A DNA stretch of 64,000 nt from Caulobacter vibrioides (GTDB taxonomy: Bacteria > Pseudomonadota > Alphaproteobacteria > Caulobacterales > Caulobacteraceae), in contig LNIY01000106.1 of assembly GCA_001449105.1 (NCBI GenBank), forward strand, positions 78,936 through 142,935, in the 5' to 3' direction. A program made the translations under genes and the position numbers. Below, in pieces: positions 51,646 to 60,240 of the stretch; the stretch's first letter is position 1, and the number at the start of each line of letters is the position of its first letter. The notes beneath the pieces are model-generated. The model was given only the letters and a program-made list of their open reading frames with translations. It did no database searches and was not told the origin of the DNA.

Positions 51646-51864
51646 TCAACGACCCACCGCTGCATCTGCCAGGATTGCTTCAGCTTCGCTTTCAGAGATT
51701 GGCCAAGCCGCCCGCTCTCCGATCTCCCACGGCGTTGCGCAGTTGACGCAACGGTAGAGCTGAGCGTGCCGTGCAACGCTCGTCGGTAGGCCGCTGTCGT
51801 AACTGCCCGAATAGATCATGCGACGGCAGGTGGGACAGCCATGATCGTCGATTGTTTGGGTCAT
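51646..51864 (-). CDS. Small zinc-ribbon protein, hypothetical
   Basis: A 72-aa ORF with CPTC (10-13) and CVNC (39-42) pairs, the four ligands of a zinc ribbon, and an acidic C-terminus. Family not recognised beyond that fold. It is convergent with the 64-aa Cys-rich ORF and lies upstream of the DnaJ gene on the opposite side. Base composition suggests an accessory origin. Confidence 0.5.
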   Translation of the reverse strand: MTQTIDDHGCPTCRRMIYSGSYDSGLPTSVARHAQLYRCVNCATPWEIGERAAWPISESEAEAILADAAVGR

Positions 51865-51942
51865 GCGCCAAACTGTATTCGGCCCCAGAATTCCCGCAAA
51901 GCGGCCTTCGCCAACGTCCGGCTTGGCCCAATGCGCCCGCCC

Positions 51943-52875
51943 CTAGCGTCGCTTGGGCGTGTAGGGCTTCTGTTCGCGCCAGGCCTGGGCGAACTTCTCC
52001 AGGTCCTCGTCGATGGTCTCGGGCAGGGTGACGATCAGGCGGGCGTAGAGGTCGCCGCGATGACCCTTGGCGTCGGCCAGGCCCCGGCCCTTCAGCCGCA
52101 GCTTGCTGCCGCTGTTGGCGCCCTTGGGCACGGTCACGTTGACCGGGCCGTCCGGCGTCGGGGCCTCGACCTTGCCGCCCAGCACCGCGTCGGGAACGCT
52201 GACCGGCAGGTCCATGACCAGGTGCTCGCCTTCCTTGCGGTAGATCGGGTGCGGCTTGACCGCCAGCTCGATCAGGGCGTCGCCGTTTCCGCCGCGACCC
52301 GGGCTGCCTTGCCCCTTCAGGCGCAGGGTCTGGCCTTCCTGGGCGCCGGCCGGGATGGTCACGTCGATGGTGCGGCCGTCCGAGAAGGCCACGCGCTTCT
52401 TGCCGCCCTTGATCGACTCTTCCAGGTCGATGTCGAGCCGGGCGCGCACGTCCGCGCCCTTGGCCGAGAAGCCGCCGCCGAACCCGCCACCGCCGCCGCC
52501 GGCTCCACGATTACGGCCAAGGATGTCGCCGAACAGGTCGTTGAGGTCGATCTCCGGCCCGTCGCCCGCGCCGCCGCCGCGCCCGAAGCCGCCCCGGTTG
52601 AAGCCGCCGCCGAACGGACCCTGGCCGCCGCCGAAGCCGCGCATGGTCTCGCGCCCGTCGGCGTCGATCTCGCCGGCGTCGAACTTCTTCTTCTTCTCGG
52701 CGTCGCCGAGGATGTCGAAGGCGGCGCTGACCTGCTTGAACTTGTCCTCGGCCTTCTTGTCCCCGGGATTGGTGTCGGGGTGGTATTGCTTGGCCAGCTT
52801 GCGGAAGGCCTTGCGGATCTCGTCCGCGCTCGCGCCGCGGGAAACGCCAAGCTCCAGATAGGGGTCGCGCGCCAA
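51943..52875 (-). CDS. DnaJ C-terminal-domain co-chaperone (CbpA-like)
   Basis: A 310-aa type-II J-protein that stimulates DnaK. The J-domain is at residues 1-65 with HPD at 32-34, followed by a Gly/Phe-rich linker (about 75-140, with GGGGGGFGGGF) and two DnaJ C-terminal beta domains (DIDLEESIKGG, IPAGAQEGQTLRLKGQGSPG, LPVSVPDAVLGGKVEAPTPD). There is no zinc-finger domain, so it is CbpA-like and not DnaJ. The start is taken as TTG 52875 (ARDPYLELGV), with GAGGGCC upstream; the ORF is open 23 codons further, but that part is unlike the family. Confidence 0.9.
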   Translation of the reverse strand: MARDPYLELGVSRGASADEIRKAFRKLAKQYHPDTNPGDKKAEDKFKQVSAAFDILGDAEKKKKFDAGEIDADGRETMRGFGGGQGPFGGGFNRGGFGRGGGAGDGPEIDLNDLFGDILGRNRGAGGGGGGFGGGFSAKGADVRARLDIDLEESIKGGKKRVAFSDGRTIDVTIPAGAQEGQTLRLKGQGSPGRGGNGDALIELAVKPHPIYRKEGEHLVMDLPVSVPDAVLGGKVEAPTPDGPVNVTVPKGANSGSKLRLKGRGLADAKGHRGDLYARLIVTLPETIDEDLEKFAQAWREQKPYTPKRR

Positions 52876-52963
52876 GGAAGGCCCTCTAGACAGTACGGGA
52901 AAACGCCCAAGCCCCTCAATTAGGCGGTTCCGCGCCGGGCGCAAGCCAAATGTTGCATTAATA

Positions 52964-55900
52964 TCACAGCGCTATGGTCGCAGGCGCGCCCCAGCCCCAG
53001 ATCGCCGAGCCCTGCGCCACCCTGGCCGACAGCGCGCCGGACGGCCCCGCCGGCAGGTCGGCAGCCCGCATCGCCGCCGTCCAGACGAACGCCGGCCCGG
53101 CGGTTTCCACCGTCCGCACCACCGCCTGCCCGTCCAGGATCTCCACCCGCCAGGCCTCGGCCGCCTCCGACAGCGGAACCTCCGCCTCCCAGCTGTCGCC
53201 GCCGATCCGCGTCCGGCGCATCCACGACAGCCGCGTCTCGCCGCCCACGGCCCTGGCCCGCAGATGGGCCGGCGACCATGGCCGCAGGGCCATTCCCCGC
53301 CAGATCGCCTGCGCCTGCCGCATGCCCGGCCCCGCCGCCGGACCGCCGGCCGGCGCCGCGCGCCAGATCAGCGGCAGGTCGCGCTCGGCCAGCGACGCCT
53401 CGGCTCGGACCAGCGCCTCGTCGACCAGCACCGCCTCGGCCCCGGCCGCGACCAGATCGGCCACGTCCGACCCGCCCTGCCCGCGCAGCAACCCCGTCAG
53501 GGCGAAGGCGTCCGGCCCCACGGTCTCCGCCTCCAGGAACTGCAGCAGCTCCCAGCCGTCCGGCCCGCGCACCGCCAGCAGGTTCTCGCCGGCCAGCACC
53601 GCCGCGCGGCCGCGGCTCCGCGGCGTCCCGCCCTCCAGCCGCACGACCAGCCGCGTTCCCCGGTCGATGCGATGGCGCGGCCCGGCCGGCAGGTCCGACA
53701 GCGTCGCCCCCACCACCGCGCCGATCGTCGCGCCGGCCCGCACCCGCAGGCTCTCCACGTCCGCCCCCGCATGCACGTCGAAGGCCCGCCACGGCTGGGC
53801 GGCCACCGCCACCAGCGGCCGGACGTCGTCCTCCGCGCCGGGCAGCGGCGGCAGGTCCAGCACCATCAGCGCCGGCGGCCCCGGCGCCGGACGCGGCGGG
53901 GCCGGGCTCCAGTCGATCACGCCCGTCTCGCCCACGGCCGGCAGCACGGGCAGCAACGTCGCCCTCGGCCGCTCGTCCACATCCACCCGCGTCACCCGCC
54001 AGGCCTGCCCGTCCAGCGCCACGCGGTCGCCGGCCTCCCAGGCCAGCGCCGCCAGGGGCGACAGGTGGACGATCCGCTCGCGCCTCGCCGCGCTCTCCGC
54101 CTCCAGCCGCCGCCGGGCGATCGCCCCGGCCTGGACCGCCGTCAGCACCAGCGGCGCCTCGACGTCCAGGGTCAGGGCCCCGCTCCCGGCGCGCACGATC
54201 AGCCCGCCGGCCTGGTAGTCGCGCGCAAGATCCACGAACCGCAGCCGCACGGCGCCCGCCGGCTCCTCCAGTCGCCGCGCCGCGCTGGCCGGGGCCTCGC
54301 GATCCTCCGGCCAGGCCAGGTCGTCCTCGCCCAGCGTCCCCAGCGCCGGCCCCGAGCGCGAGACCAGCCGCACCCGCCCGCCGCGCTCCACCGCGTCCAG
54401 CCCGAAGGCCTCGGTCAGCGGCGCCAGGGCGTCGCGCACCCGCATCGGCCGCTCGATCACATAGCCGGCCACGACACCTGACGCCTCGCCCGGATCGATC
54501 TCCACCCCCGCCCGCGCCGCCACCGCCATGGCCAGCTCGCCCAGGCTAAAGGCGCCCGCCCGGCCGTTCAGCCAGTGGCCCAGCCGCCAGTTCGGAGCGT
54601 CGGCCCATATCTGCGCCCGCGCCGGAAAGTCCGGGAACGGCCGCGCGTCCCAGCACCAGGCGCTGGCCTGCTCGATCATCGGCCCGCCATAGACCGGCGA
54701 GACCGGATTTGCCGCCGGATCGGCCACCATCGCCAGCACCGCCTCCAGCGCCCGCCGCTGGCCCAGCTCGTCTGCGCTTGCGTCCGAGAACGGCGGCAGC
54801 GCGCTTTCGGCGCTCTTCTCATCGACGAACAGGTTGGGGGCGTTGGCGCCCTTGTCCACCGCCCCGCAGCCGAACTCGATCAGCCGGATCGGCTTGGACT
54901 TCGGAACCCAGGCCGTCGGGCCGCCCGACCGCGCGCCGCCGGGCCGGTCATGATGCGGGTTGCTCCACCACGACAGCAGGTCCTTGGGCCGGAACACCCA
55001 CGGCTCGCCATGCGCCCCGTCGGTGATCGGGCTGCGGACCTGCGCCGCGCGATCCGCCGCCGAGGCGTAGAACCACTCGAACCCCTCGCCCCCCGTCAGG
55101 CTGTAGCGCAGGTAATCCGGATCATGCGGCCCGCCCCAGCCGGCCAGGGCGTCCTCGTGGCCCTCGCCGTCCCGCCAGTCGGTGATCGGCGGGTAATAGT
55201 CGACGCCCACGAAGTCGATGTCCGGATCGGCCCACAGCGGGTCGAGGTGGAAGTGCACGTCGCCCGAGCCGTCGGCCGGCTGGCTTCCGAAATACTCGCT
55301 CCAGTCGGCGGCGTAACCGATCTTCGTCGCCGGCCCCAGCGAAGCCCGCACCTGCCCGGCCAGCGCCTTCAGCGCGTTCACCGCCGGAAAGCCCGCCGCG
55401 TCCCGCACCCGGGTCAGTCCGACCAGCTCCGAGCCGATCAGGAAGCCGTCCACCCCGCCGGCCTTCGCCGCCAGATCCGCATAGTGCCGCACGAACCGCG
55501 CCAGGCCCCATTCGCCGTCGAAGAACGCCGCCGCCTGCGCGGCCGCCGCGCTGGTCTTGTGCGGCGAGCCTGGCCGTCCCGGGGCCGGATGGCAGGTGAT
55601 CCGCCCCCGCCACGGATAGGCCGCCTGCTCGGCGCCGCCGTACGGATCGGCAAGACCGTTGCCCGCCGGCACGTCCATCAGCACGAAGGGATAGAGCGTC
55701 ACGGCGATGTCCCGCCGCTTCAGCTCGGCGATCGCCTGGATCACCGCCGCGTCGGCCGGCGTGCCGCCATAGGCGACCCCGCCGCCGCTGTGCGAGATCA
55801 GGTGCGCCTGCCCGCGCTCCAGCCCCGCCACGCGCCAGGCCATCGGCTCGGTCGGCTTGTCGGCCGCCTCGACGCCCGGCCGGATCGCGCAGCGCCCGCA

Positions 55901-56701
55901 GCGCAGGTCGGTCCCGAACCAGCTGACCACCAGGTTCACGTGCTTCACGTTCGGCAGCTGGGCCTGCAGCTGGTCCAGCGACAGCAGGAGGTCGGCCCGC
56001 CCCTCGGCGTTGTTCTGGTTCTCCGGCGCCGTGCGCGTCAGCCCCTCGCGGCGCAGCACCACGTCGGTCGCCAGCACGAACTCGCCCGCCCCGGGGATCA
56101 GGCACACGCTTTGCAGCCGGTCCTCCAGCCCCGTCCCGTCGCCGCCCACGCGGCGGAACACCTCGAACGACAGCTGCGGCGGCCGTCCCCCGAAGGCGTC
56201 CAGCGACAGGTCCTCGAACACCACATAGGCCGTGCCGCGATAGGCCGGCGCCTCGCCTTCCACGGCCGCGATCAGGGGATCCGGCAGTTGGTCGCTGGTC
56301 CCGCGATGGACGCGCATGACCACCCCGTCCATGTCCATCACCTTGCCGTCGGCCCACACCCGGCCGACGCCGTCGATCGGCCCCTCGCCCACCGCCAGGG
56401 CCAGCGACAGGCTGTAGCCGTAGCTGCGCACGCGCCCGCCCTTGCCGCCGGTCTCGCGGCGATGCTCGGCAAAGCGCGTCGCCCAGATCACCTGGCCGCT
56501 CACCCGCGCCCGGCCGAACACGCACGGCATCGGCGCGCCCTCGGCCGCCCCGGTCAGCCGCAGTTCGGCGATGCGCGGACCGCTGCGCGTCGGCGCCAGG
56601 GCCGAGGCCACGCCCGCATCGACCATCGCCCCGAGGCCCGCCCCGATCGCGCCCAGGAAACCCTGGCCCGAACCGGCCCCCTTCAGGATCATCTGCGCCA
56701 T
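52964..56701 (-). CDS. GTA host-specificity / baseplate TIM-barrel protein (g15-like, megatron)
   Basis: A 1245-aa tail-tip protein. The central part contains a glycoside-hydrolase-like TIM-barrel (WRGRITCHPAPGRPGSPHKT, VDGFLIGSELVGLTRVRD, IGYAADWSEYFG, DIDFVGVDYYPPITDWR) and the C-terminal part carries phage-tail_3-like domains. It is the last gene of a gene-transfer-agent tail operon, matching g15 of the Rhodobacter GTA. It would help the particle bind or cross the recipient surface. The ATG at 56701 overlaps the preceding gene's stop (TGATG), which rules out the 1528-codon open frame. Confidence 0.92.
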   Translation of the reverse strand: MAQMILKGAGSGQGFLGAIGAGLGAMVDAGVASALAPTRSGPRIAELRLTGAAEGAPMPCVFGRARVSGQVIWATRFAEHRRETGGKGGRVRSYGYSLSLALAVGEGPIDGVGRVWADGKVMDMDGVVMRVHRGTSDQLPDPLIAAVEGEAPAYRGTAYVVFEDLSLDAFGGRPPQLSFEVFRRVGGDGTGLEDRLQSVCLIPGAGEFVLATDVVLRREGLTRTAPENQNNAEGRADLLLSLDQLQAQLPNVKHVNLVVSWFGTDLRCGRCAIRPGVEAADKPTEPMAWRVAGLERGQAHLISHSGGGVAYGGTPADAAVIQAIAELKRRDIAVTLYPFVLMDVPAGNGLADPYGGAEQAAYPWRGRITCHPAPGRPGSPHKTSAAAAQAAAFFDGEWGLARFVRHYADLAAKAGGVDGFLIGSELVGLTRVRDAAGFPAVNALKALAGQVRASLGPATKIGYAADWSEYFGSQPADGSGDVHFHLDPLWADPDIDFVGVDYYPPITDWRDGEGHEDALAGWGGPHDPDYLRYSLTGGEGFEWFYASAADRAAQVRSPITDGAHGEPWVFRPKDLLSWWSNPHHDRPGGARSGGPTAWVPKSKPIRLIEFGCGAVDKGANAPNLFVDEKSAESALPPFSDASADELGQRRALEAVLAMVADPAANPVSPVYGGPMIEQASAWCWDARPFPDFPARAQIWADAPNWRLGHWLNGRAGAFSLGELAMAVAARAGVEIDPGEASGVVAGYVIERPMRVRDALAPLTEAFGLDAVERGGRVRLVSRSGPALGTLGEDDLAWPEDREAPASAARRLEEPAGAVRLRFVDLARDYQAGGLIVRAGSGALTLDVEAPLVLTAVQAGAIARRRLEAESAARRERIVHLSPLAALAWEAGDRVALDGQAWRVTRVDVDERPRATLLPVLPAVGETGVIDWSPAPPRPAPGPPALMVLDLPPLPGAEDDVRPLVAVAAQPWRAFDVHAGADVESLRVRAGATIGAVVGATLSDLPAGPRHRIDRGTRLVVRLEGGTPRSRGRAAVLAGENLLAVRGPDGWELLQFLEAETVGPDAFALTGLLRGQGGSDVADLVAAGAEAVLVDEALVRAEASLAERDLPLIWRAAPAGGPAAGPGMRQAQAIWRGMALRPWSPAHLRARAVGGETRLSWMRRTRIGGDSWEAEVPLSEAAEAWRVEILDGQAVVRTVETAGPAFVWTAAMRAADLPAGPSGALSARVAQGSAIWGWGAPATIAL

Positions 56702-57138
56702 CAAACGCTCTCCGGAAACGAGAAGGCGGCGACCAGCCGCGTGCGCCACCAAGGCCCGAGCCAGCTTTCGACGCAGGCCCGCCCCCAGTAGGCGTGGATC
56801 ATCCGCGCCCCCGCCGGACCGTGCTCCGACAGGATCGCGCAGTGCTTGGCCGCCGCCCCGACGGCCATGCGGAACACCAGGACGTCGCCGGGCCGCGCCT
56901 GTTCGGGCGCGAGCGGGACCAGCGTCCGCGCCAGCCCCTCCAGCAGCGGCTCGCCCGTCCCCAGCTCGGCCCAGTCCGGGCGATAGGGCGGCGGCGCCTC
57001 GCGCTCGGCCCCGTGCAGCGCCCGCCACACCCCGCGCACCAGCCCCAGGCAGTCGCAGCCCACGCCCCTCAGGCTGGCCTGGTGCTGATAGGGCGTGCCC
57101 AGCCAGGCCCGCGCCTCGTCCAGGACCCGCGACCTCAT
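56701..57138 (-). CDS. GTA cell-wall peptidase, NlpC/P60 family (g14-like)
   Basis: A 145-aa cysteine peptidase. The catalytic Cys30 is in GCDCLGLVRG and the His is in AAAKHCAILSE (about residue 97). It likely cuts peptidoglycan during DNA delivery from the GTA particle. It lies in the conserved g13-g14-g15 order; the ATG overlaps the g13 stop by four bases (ATGA). Confidence 0.92.
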   Translation of the reverse strand: MRSRVLDEARAWLGTPYQHQASLRGVGCDCLGLVRGVWRALHGAEREAPPPYRPDWAELGTGEPLLEGLARTLVPLAPEQARPGDVLVFRMAVGAAAKHCAILSEHGPAGARMIHAYWGRACVESWLGPWWRTRLVAAFSFPESV

Positions 57139-57785
57139 CGCCGGCCCCCGTCGTTGGCCTCGCCCTCGGCGGGATAGAGGGTGACGAAGTCCTCGCCCGG
57201 CAGGCTGGGAAAGCCCCGGAAGTTGGCGGCGTTGGAAAACACCTCGCGACACGTCGCCCAGCGCCGGTCGCAGCTGGCGCCGGGATGGGCGGCCAGGTCC
57301 ACGCCGCAGCGGCCGTCGCCCAGAGTCGCGTCGCAGTTTCGCGCATAGGCCCGGCCCGCCACGCGCTCCAGGCCGGCCGCCGGCCCCTCCAGCTCGGCGG
57401 TGAAGGCCCCACCGGTCCAGGCCAGCCGCGCCACCCGCGCCCGCCAAAGCTCGACGAACAGGTCCGGCGCGCTCCAGTCCACCCGCCGGCAGACCACCTC
57501 GGCCCCGTCATAGAGCCCGGCCTCGATGTCGGCCGCGGTGATCGCCGCATCGTCCAAGGCGCCGACCGCCGCCGCCAGGCCGGGGCTGAAGCCCGCCTCG
57601 CCCTCGGCCGCGCCCGCGCTCCAGCCGCTGGCCGCCTTGCAGGTCACCCCCGCCACCATCAGGTCGCGGTCGTGATCGGTGAAGCCCAGCACCGCGCCGT
57701 CCGCCCGGGTCAGCACCCAGGCGTGGCACAGGGTCGCCGCCCCGCCCTCGATGCGCGCCGCCAGCGCCGCGTCGACCGCGCGCAT
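57135..57785 (-). CDS. GTA tail protein, DUF2163 (g13-like)
   Basis: A 216-aa protein with the DUF2163 / phage BR0599 pattern: LTRADGAVLGFTDHDRDLMV, YARNCDATLGDGRCGVDL and SLPGEDFVTLYPAEGE. Cysteines in the C-terminal part (NCDATLGDGRC, SCDRRWATC) may bind an iron-sulphur cluster, as reported for the RcGTA hub. It forms part of the tail-tip complex. It overlaps g12 and g14 by one and four bases. Confidence 0.92.
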   Translation of the reverse strand: MRAVDAALAARIEGGAATLCHAWVLTRADGAVLGFTDHDRDLMVAGVTCKAASGWSAGAAEGEAGFSPGLAAAVGALDDAAITAADIEAGLYDGAEVVCRRVDWSAPDLFVELWRARVARLAWTGGAFTAELEGPAAGLERVAGRAYARNCDATLGDGRCGVDLAAHPGASCDRRWATCREVFSNAANFRGFPSLPGEDFVTLYPAEGEANDGGRR

Positions 57786-58441
57786 CAGACCCGCACCTCG
57801 ACCAGCGACACCGCCCCGACCCGGGCCGCGCCGAACCCCTCCAGGGTCACGTCGATCCGGTCGAGGTCGAAGCGCACCGGCGTGTCGAACAGGAAGCCGG
57901 CGGTGACCATCGCCCCCGCCGCCGGCGCGGCGGCCAGGGTGACGACGCCCGTGGCCGCGTCGACCGCGAAGGCCCCGGCCGCCTGCTCCACCCCGGCCAC
58001 CGCCACCCGCACGCTGCCCGCCTGCGGCTTGGCGATCGCCCGCGACACCGCCTGCTCGCCGGTCCCATAGGCCTTGGCCAGCGGGAACGCCTTCCGCGCC
58101 CCGTCGCCCACGCCCAGCGCCTGGTCGCTCGGCACCGGGGTCAGCGACGGCGCGCACGACTTGAAGTCGGCCGGATCCCGGAACCGGAAGCCGAACAGCC
58201 GCCCCCGCCGCGCCTCGAAGAACGCGACCAGCTCGGCCGCCTCGTCCAGGCTGCGCGTCGCCGTGCCGACCAGATAGCGCCGCCGGCCGTGCGCCCAGGG
58301 GCTGGACCGCCGCTCGAAGCCCGAGGCCAGGCCGACGATCTCGGTGCGACGCTCGACCCCGCTCGTCCCGCCGAAGGCCAGGCGAACGGGCAGCCGCACC
58401 TCGTGAAAGGCGCTCATCCCAGGGCTCATCCCAGAGCTCAT
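57785..58441 (-). CDS. GTA tail protein, DUF2460 (g12-like)
   Basis: A 218-aa protein with the DUF2460 pattern: FHEVRLPVRLAFGGTSG, TEIVGLASGFERRSSPWAHG, LDEAAELVAFFEARRGRLFG and FRFRDPADFKSC. It is the distal-tail component of the GTA. The start ATG at 58441 has a strong AAGGAGGAC; the first residues include a small repeat MSSGMSPGMSA, so starts at residue 5 or 9 are possible. This is the first gene of the tail-tip block, and the other GTA block begins over 3 kb further on behind a plus-strand gene array. Confidence 0.92.
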   Translation of the reverse strand: MSSGMSPGMSAFHEVRLPVRLAFGGTSGVERRTEIVGLASGFERRSSPWAHGRRRYLVGTATRSLDEAAELVAFFEARRGRLFGFRFRDPADFKSCAPSLTPVPSDQALGVGDGARKAFPLAKAYGTGEQAVSRAIAKPQAGSVRVAVAGVEQAAGAFAVDAATGVVTLAAAPAAGAMVTAGFLFDTPVRFDLDRIDVTLEGFGAARVGAVSLVEVRV

Positions 58442-58519
58442 GACGGAGTCCTCCTTGACAGCCGCACAATGTGAGTGATTATTTACTTACACCCCATCCA
58501 GACCCGTCGGAGCCCCGCC
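58442..58519. promoter_or_regulatory. AT-rich divergent promoter between GTA g12 and DUF805 array
   Basis: A 78-base gap. TTGACA (58455-58460) with an A/T-rich stretch 17 bases later could serve the array. GTGAGTGAttatTTACTTAC (58471-58490) is an imperfect inverted repeat (6 of 8) that could be an operator. The local AT richness stands out. Confidence 0.4.
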
Positions 58520-59056
58520 GTGCCCTTCTTCGCCCTGCTCTTCTCGCCGCGCGGCGCCATCGGCCGCGGACCGTTCTGGCTGGGCCTGTTCCTGCTGCTG
58601 GGGCTGGAGATCGGCGGCTACCTGGCCTTCGCCCGCCATGGCGCCGCGCCCATGGCCGCCGTGCCGCTGGTCGGCCCCTGGCTGGTCGACGTCAGCGGTC
58701 CGGCCCTGGGCTTCGACGGCTGGGTCCCCGGGCTTGGCATCCTCGCCCTGCAGGGCTGGATCAGCGGCGTCCTCTGCCTCAAGCGCCTGCGCGACATGGG
58801 CCACGGGCCCTGGCCGCTGGTCGGGGTCTGGGGCGTCGACCTGATCCTCACCGGCGCGCTGATGGCCTGGATGGGCCACCTGGAGGGCATGGCCGTGATC
58901 GTGCCGATCTTCACCGGCGCCGGCGCCTGCGGGATCCTGTGGCTGGCCCTGCTGGGCTGGCTGGGCGTCGAGCCCGGCAAGGGCCGCGCGGCCGCCGCCG
59001 AGCCTGGCGCCGATCCTGGCCCCACGCCCTCCCAGGCGTTCGCCCCGGCGGGTTAA
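58520..59056 (+). CDS. DUF805 family membrane protein
   Basis: A 178-aa inner-membrane protein with about four membrane segments. DUF805 marks are SPRGAIGRGPFWLGL near the start and CLKRLRDMGHGPWPL in the middle. The start is taken as GTG 58520 (PFFALLFSPRG) with CGGAG upstream. It is the first gene of a plus-strand array of related proteins between the two GTA blocks. Function of the family is unknown; it ends with a Pro/Ala-rich cytoplasmic tail without the AEVFG motif. Confidence 0.85.
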   Translation: MPFFALLFSPRGAIGRGPFWLGLFLLLGLEIGGYLAFARHGAAPMAAVPLVGPWLVDVSGPALGFDGWVPGLGILALQGWISGVLCLKRLRDMGHGPWPLVGVWGVDLILTGALMAWMGHLEGMAVIVPIFTGAGACGILWLALLGWLGVEPGKGRAAAAEPGADPGPTPSQAFAPAG

Positions 59057-59136
59057 ACCCTTGTCATGACGTCCATTTCACTTCAGCCGCGCCGAGGCCG
59101 GCCCTAGTCTCTCCTCAAGGTTGGGAGACTAAAGAC

Positions 59137-59595
59137 ATGGACTGGAAAACCCTGATGTTCTCCGCCGACGGCCGCATCGGCCGTCAGGCGTTCTGGATCG
59201 CCTGGCTCATCCTGCTGGGCGTCAACACGGTCGGCCACTGGGTGCCGGTGATCGGCCAGCTGGCCGCGCTGGCCTCGCTCTACTGCTTCGTCTGCATCTA
59301 CACCAAGCGCCTGCACGACATGGGCAAGAGCGGCTGGTGGCAGATCCTGCCGATCGTCCTGGGCCCCGTGCTGCTGATCGGCTCGGCCCTGTGGCTGGGC
59401 TTCGGCGCGGCGGCCATCGCCCTGAGCGGCGGCGACCCCGAGCTGTTCGCCCTGGCCGGCGCCGGCGGCGTGGTCACGGCCCTGTTGCTGGGCTTCCTGG
59501 TCAGCATCGGCTTCACCCTGTGGGTGGGCTGCACCCAGGGCGACACCGGCGACAACCGCTGGGGCGACCCGCCCCTGAACGCCCTGGCCGTCTGA
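59137..59595 (+). CDS. DUF805 family membrane protein (canonical member)
   Basis: A 152-aa protein with the clearest DUF805 sequence in the array: MFSADGRIGRQAFWIAW, YTKRLHDMGKSGWWQI and a C-terminal GCTQGDTGDNRWGDPP, with four membrane segments. The ATG follows GGGAGACTAAAGAC. A Rho-independent terminator lies directly after it, so it may be transcribed apart from the downstream coupled genes. Possibly the ancestor of the array. Confidence 0.92.
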   Translation: MDWKTLMFSADGRIGRQAFWIAWLILLGVNTVGHWVPVIGQLAALASLYCFVCIYTKRLHDMGKSGWWQILPIVLGPVLLIGSALWLGFGAAAIALSGGDPELFALAGAGGVVTALLLGFLVSIGFTLWVGCTQGDTGDNRWGDPPLNALAV

Positions 59596-59624
59596 CCCGC
59601 GCGAGAGCCCTTTCGCCGACGCAA

Positions 59625-59657
59625 CCCCGCCGCTACCTTCGCGGCGGGGTTTTCTGT
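59625..59657 (+). terminator. Rho-independent terminator within the DUF805 array
   Basis: CCCCGCCGC (59625-59633) pairs with GCGGCGGGG (59641-59649), followed by TTTTCTGTTT. It is only 15 bases before the next start, so the third array gene needs read-through or its own promoter. Confidence 0.85.
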
Positions 59658-59671
59658 TTCGGGGGCGCGGC

Positions 59672-60085
59672 GTGAACGCGATCAAGGGATATCTGACGGG
59701 CCGCTCCAGGCGCGGCGAGTACTGGGGCAGCGTCGTGGCGCTGCTGCTCACCGCCGGGGTGGTCAGCGCGCTGGGCCACCAGTGGCTGGGCAACGTCATC
59801 GGCTTCGTCTGCTGGTGCCCGATCGCGATCCGCCGCCTGCGGGCCATCGGCTGGTCGCCCTGGCTGTGCCTCCTGCCGGCGGGCGGCGGCTTCGGGGTCG
59901 GCGTGCTGTTCGGCATGGCCCGCACCATCTTTCCCGAGTTCACCGTCGACACGGCGACGATGGTCTCCAAGGCCGTCGCCGTCGTCATCACCTGGATCTT
60001 CATCATCTTCATCGGCGTGCGCCCGTCGCTGAAGCCGGCGGCCACCCTCGACGAGGCGCCGCGCCTGGCCGAAGTCTTCGACTGA
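59672..60085 (+). CDS. DUF805-like small membrane protein
   Basis: A 137-aa diverged member. It keeps LTGRSRRGEYWGSV at the N-terminus and AIRRLRAIGWSPWL in the centre with about four membrane segments, and ends LAEVFD, a variant of the AEVFG ending of the following genes. The GTG start at 59672 is close to GGGGGCG. Function unknown. Confidence 0.8.
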   Translation: MNAIKGYLTGRSRRGEYWGSVVALLLTAGVVSALGHQWLGNVIGFVCWCPIAIRRLRAIGWSPWLCLLPAGGGFGVGVLFGMARTIFPEFTVDTATMVSKAVAVVITWIFIIFIGVRPSLKPAATLDEAPRLAEVFD

Positions 60086-60090
60086 GCGCC

Positions 60091-60240
60091 ATGCCCGCCC
60101 TGAACGCCATCCGCGCCGTCCTTCTGGAACGCGCCAGGCCGCCCGAGCCCTGGGCCGGCCTCGTCAACACGATCTGCGTGTTCGGCGTCGCCGTCGCCGG
60201 CGCGCACGCCCCCAAGGTCCAGGCCGAGGTGTTCGGATGA
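60091..60240 (+). pseudogene. Truncated 49-aa remnant of an array member
   Basis: The ORF MPALNAIRAVLLERARPPEP continues with WAGLV, resembling the N-terminus of the other members, then jumps to a short hydrophobic stretch and the shared ending KVQAEVFG. The central RRLR/membrane region (about 85 residues) is missing, consistent with an internal deletion. Its stop overlaps the next ATG (ATGA), so it still couples translation along the array and may survive for that reason. Confidence 0.55.

Noticed and set aside
52964..57550. 1528-codon frame as one giant tail protein
   Set aside because: The real g15-like protein starts at 56701; upstream the frame is a shadow of the NlpC/P60 and DUF2163 genes.
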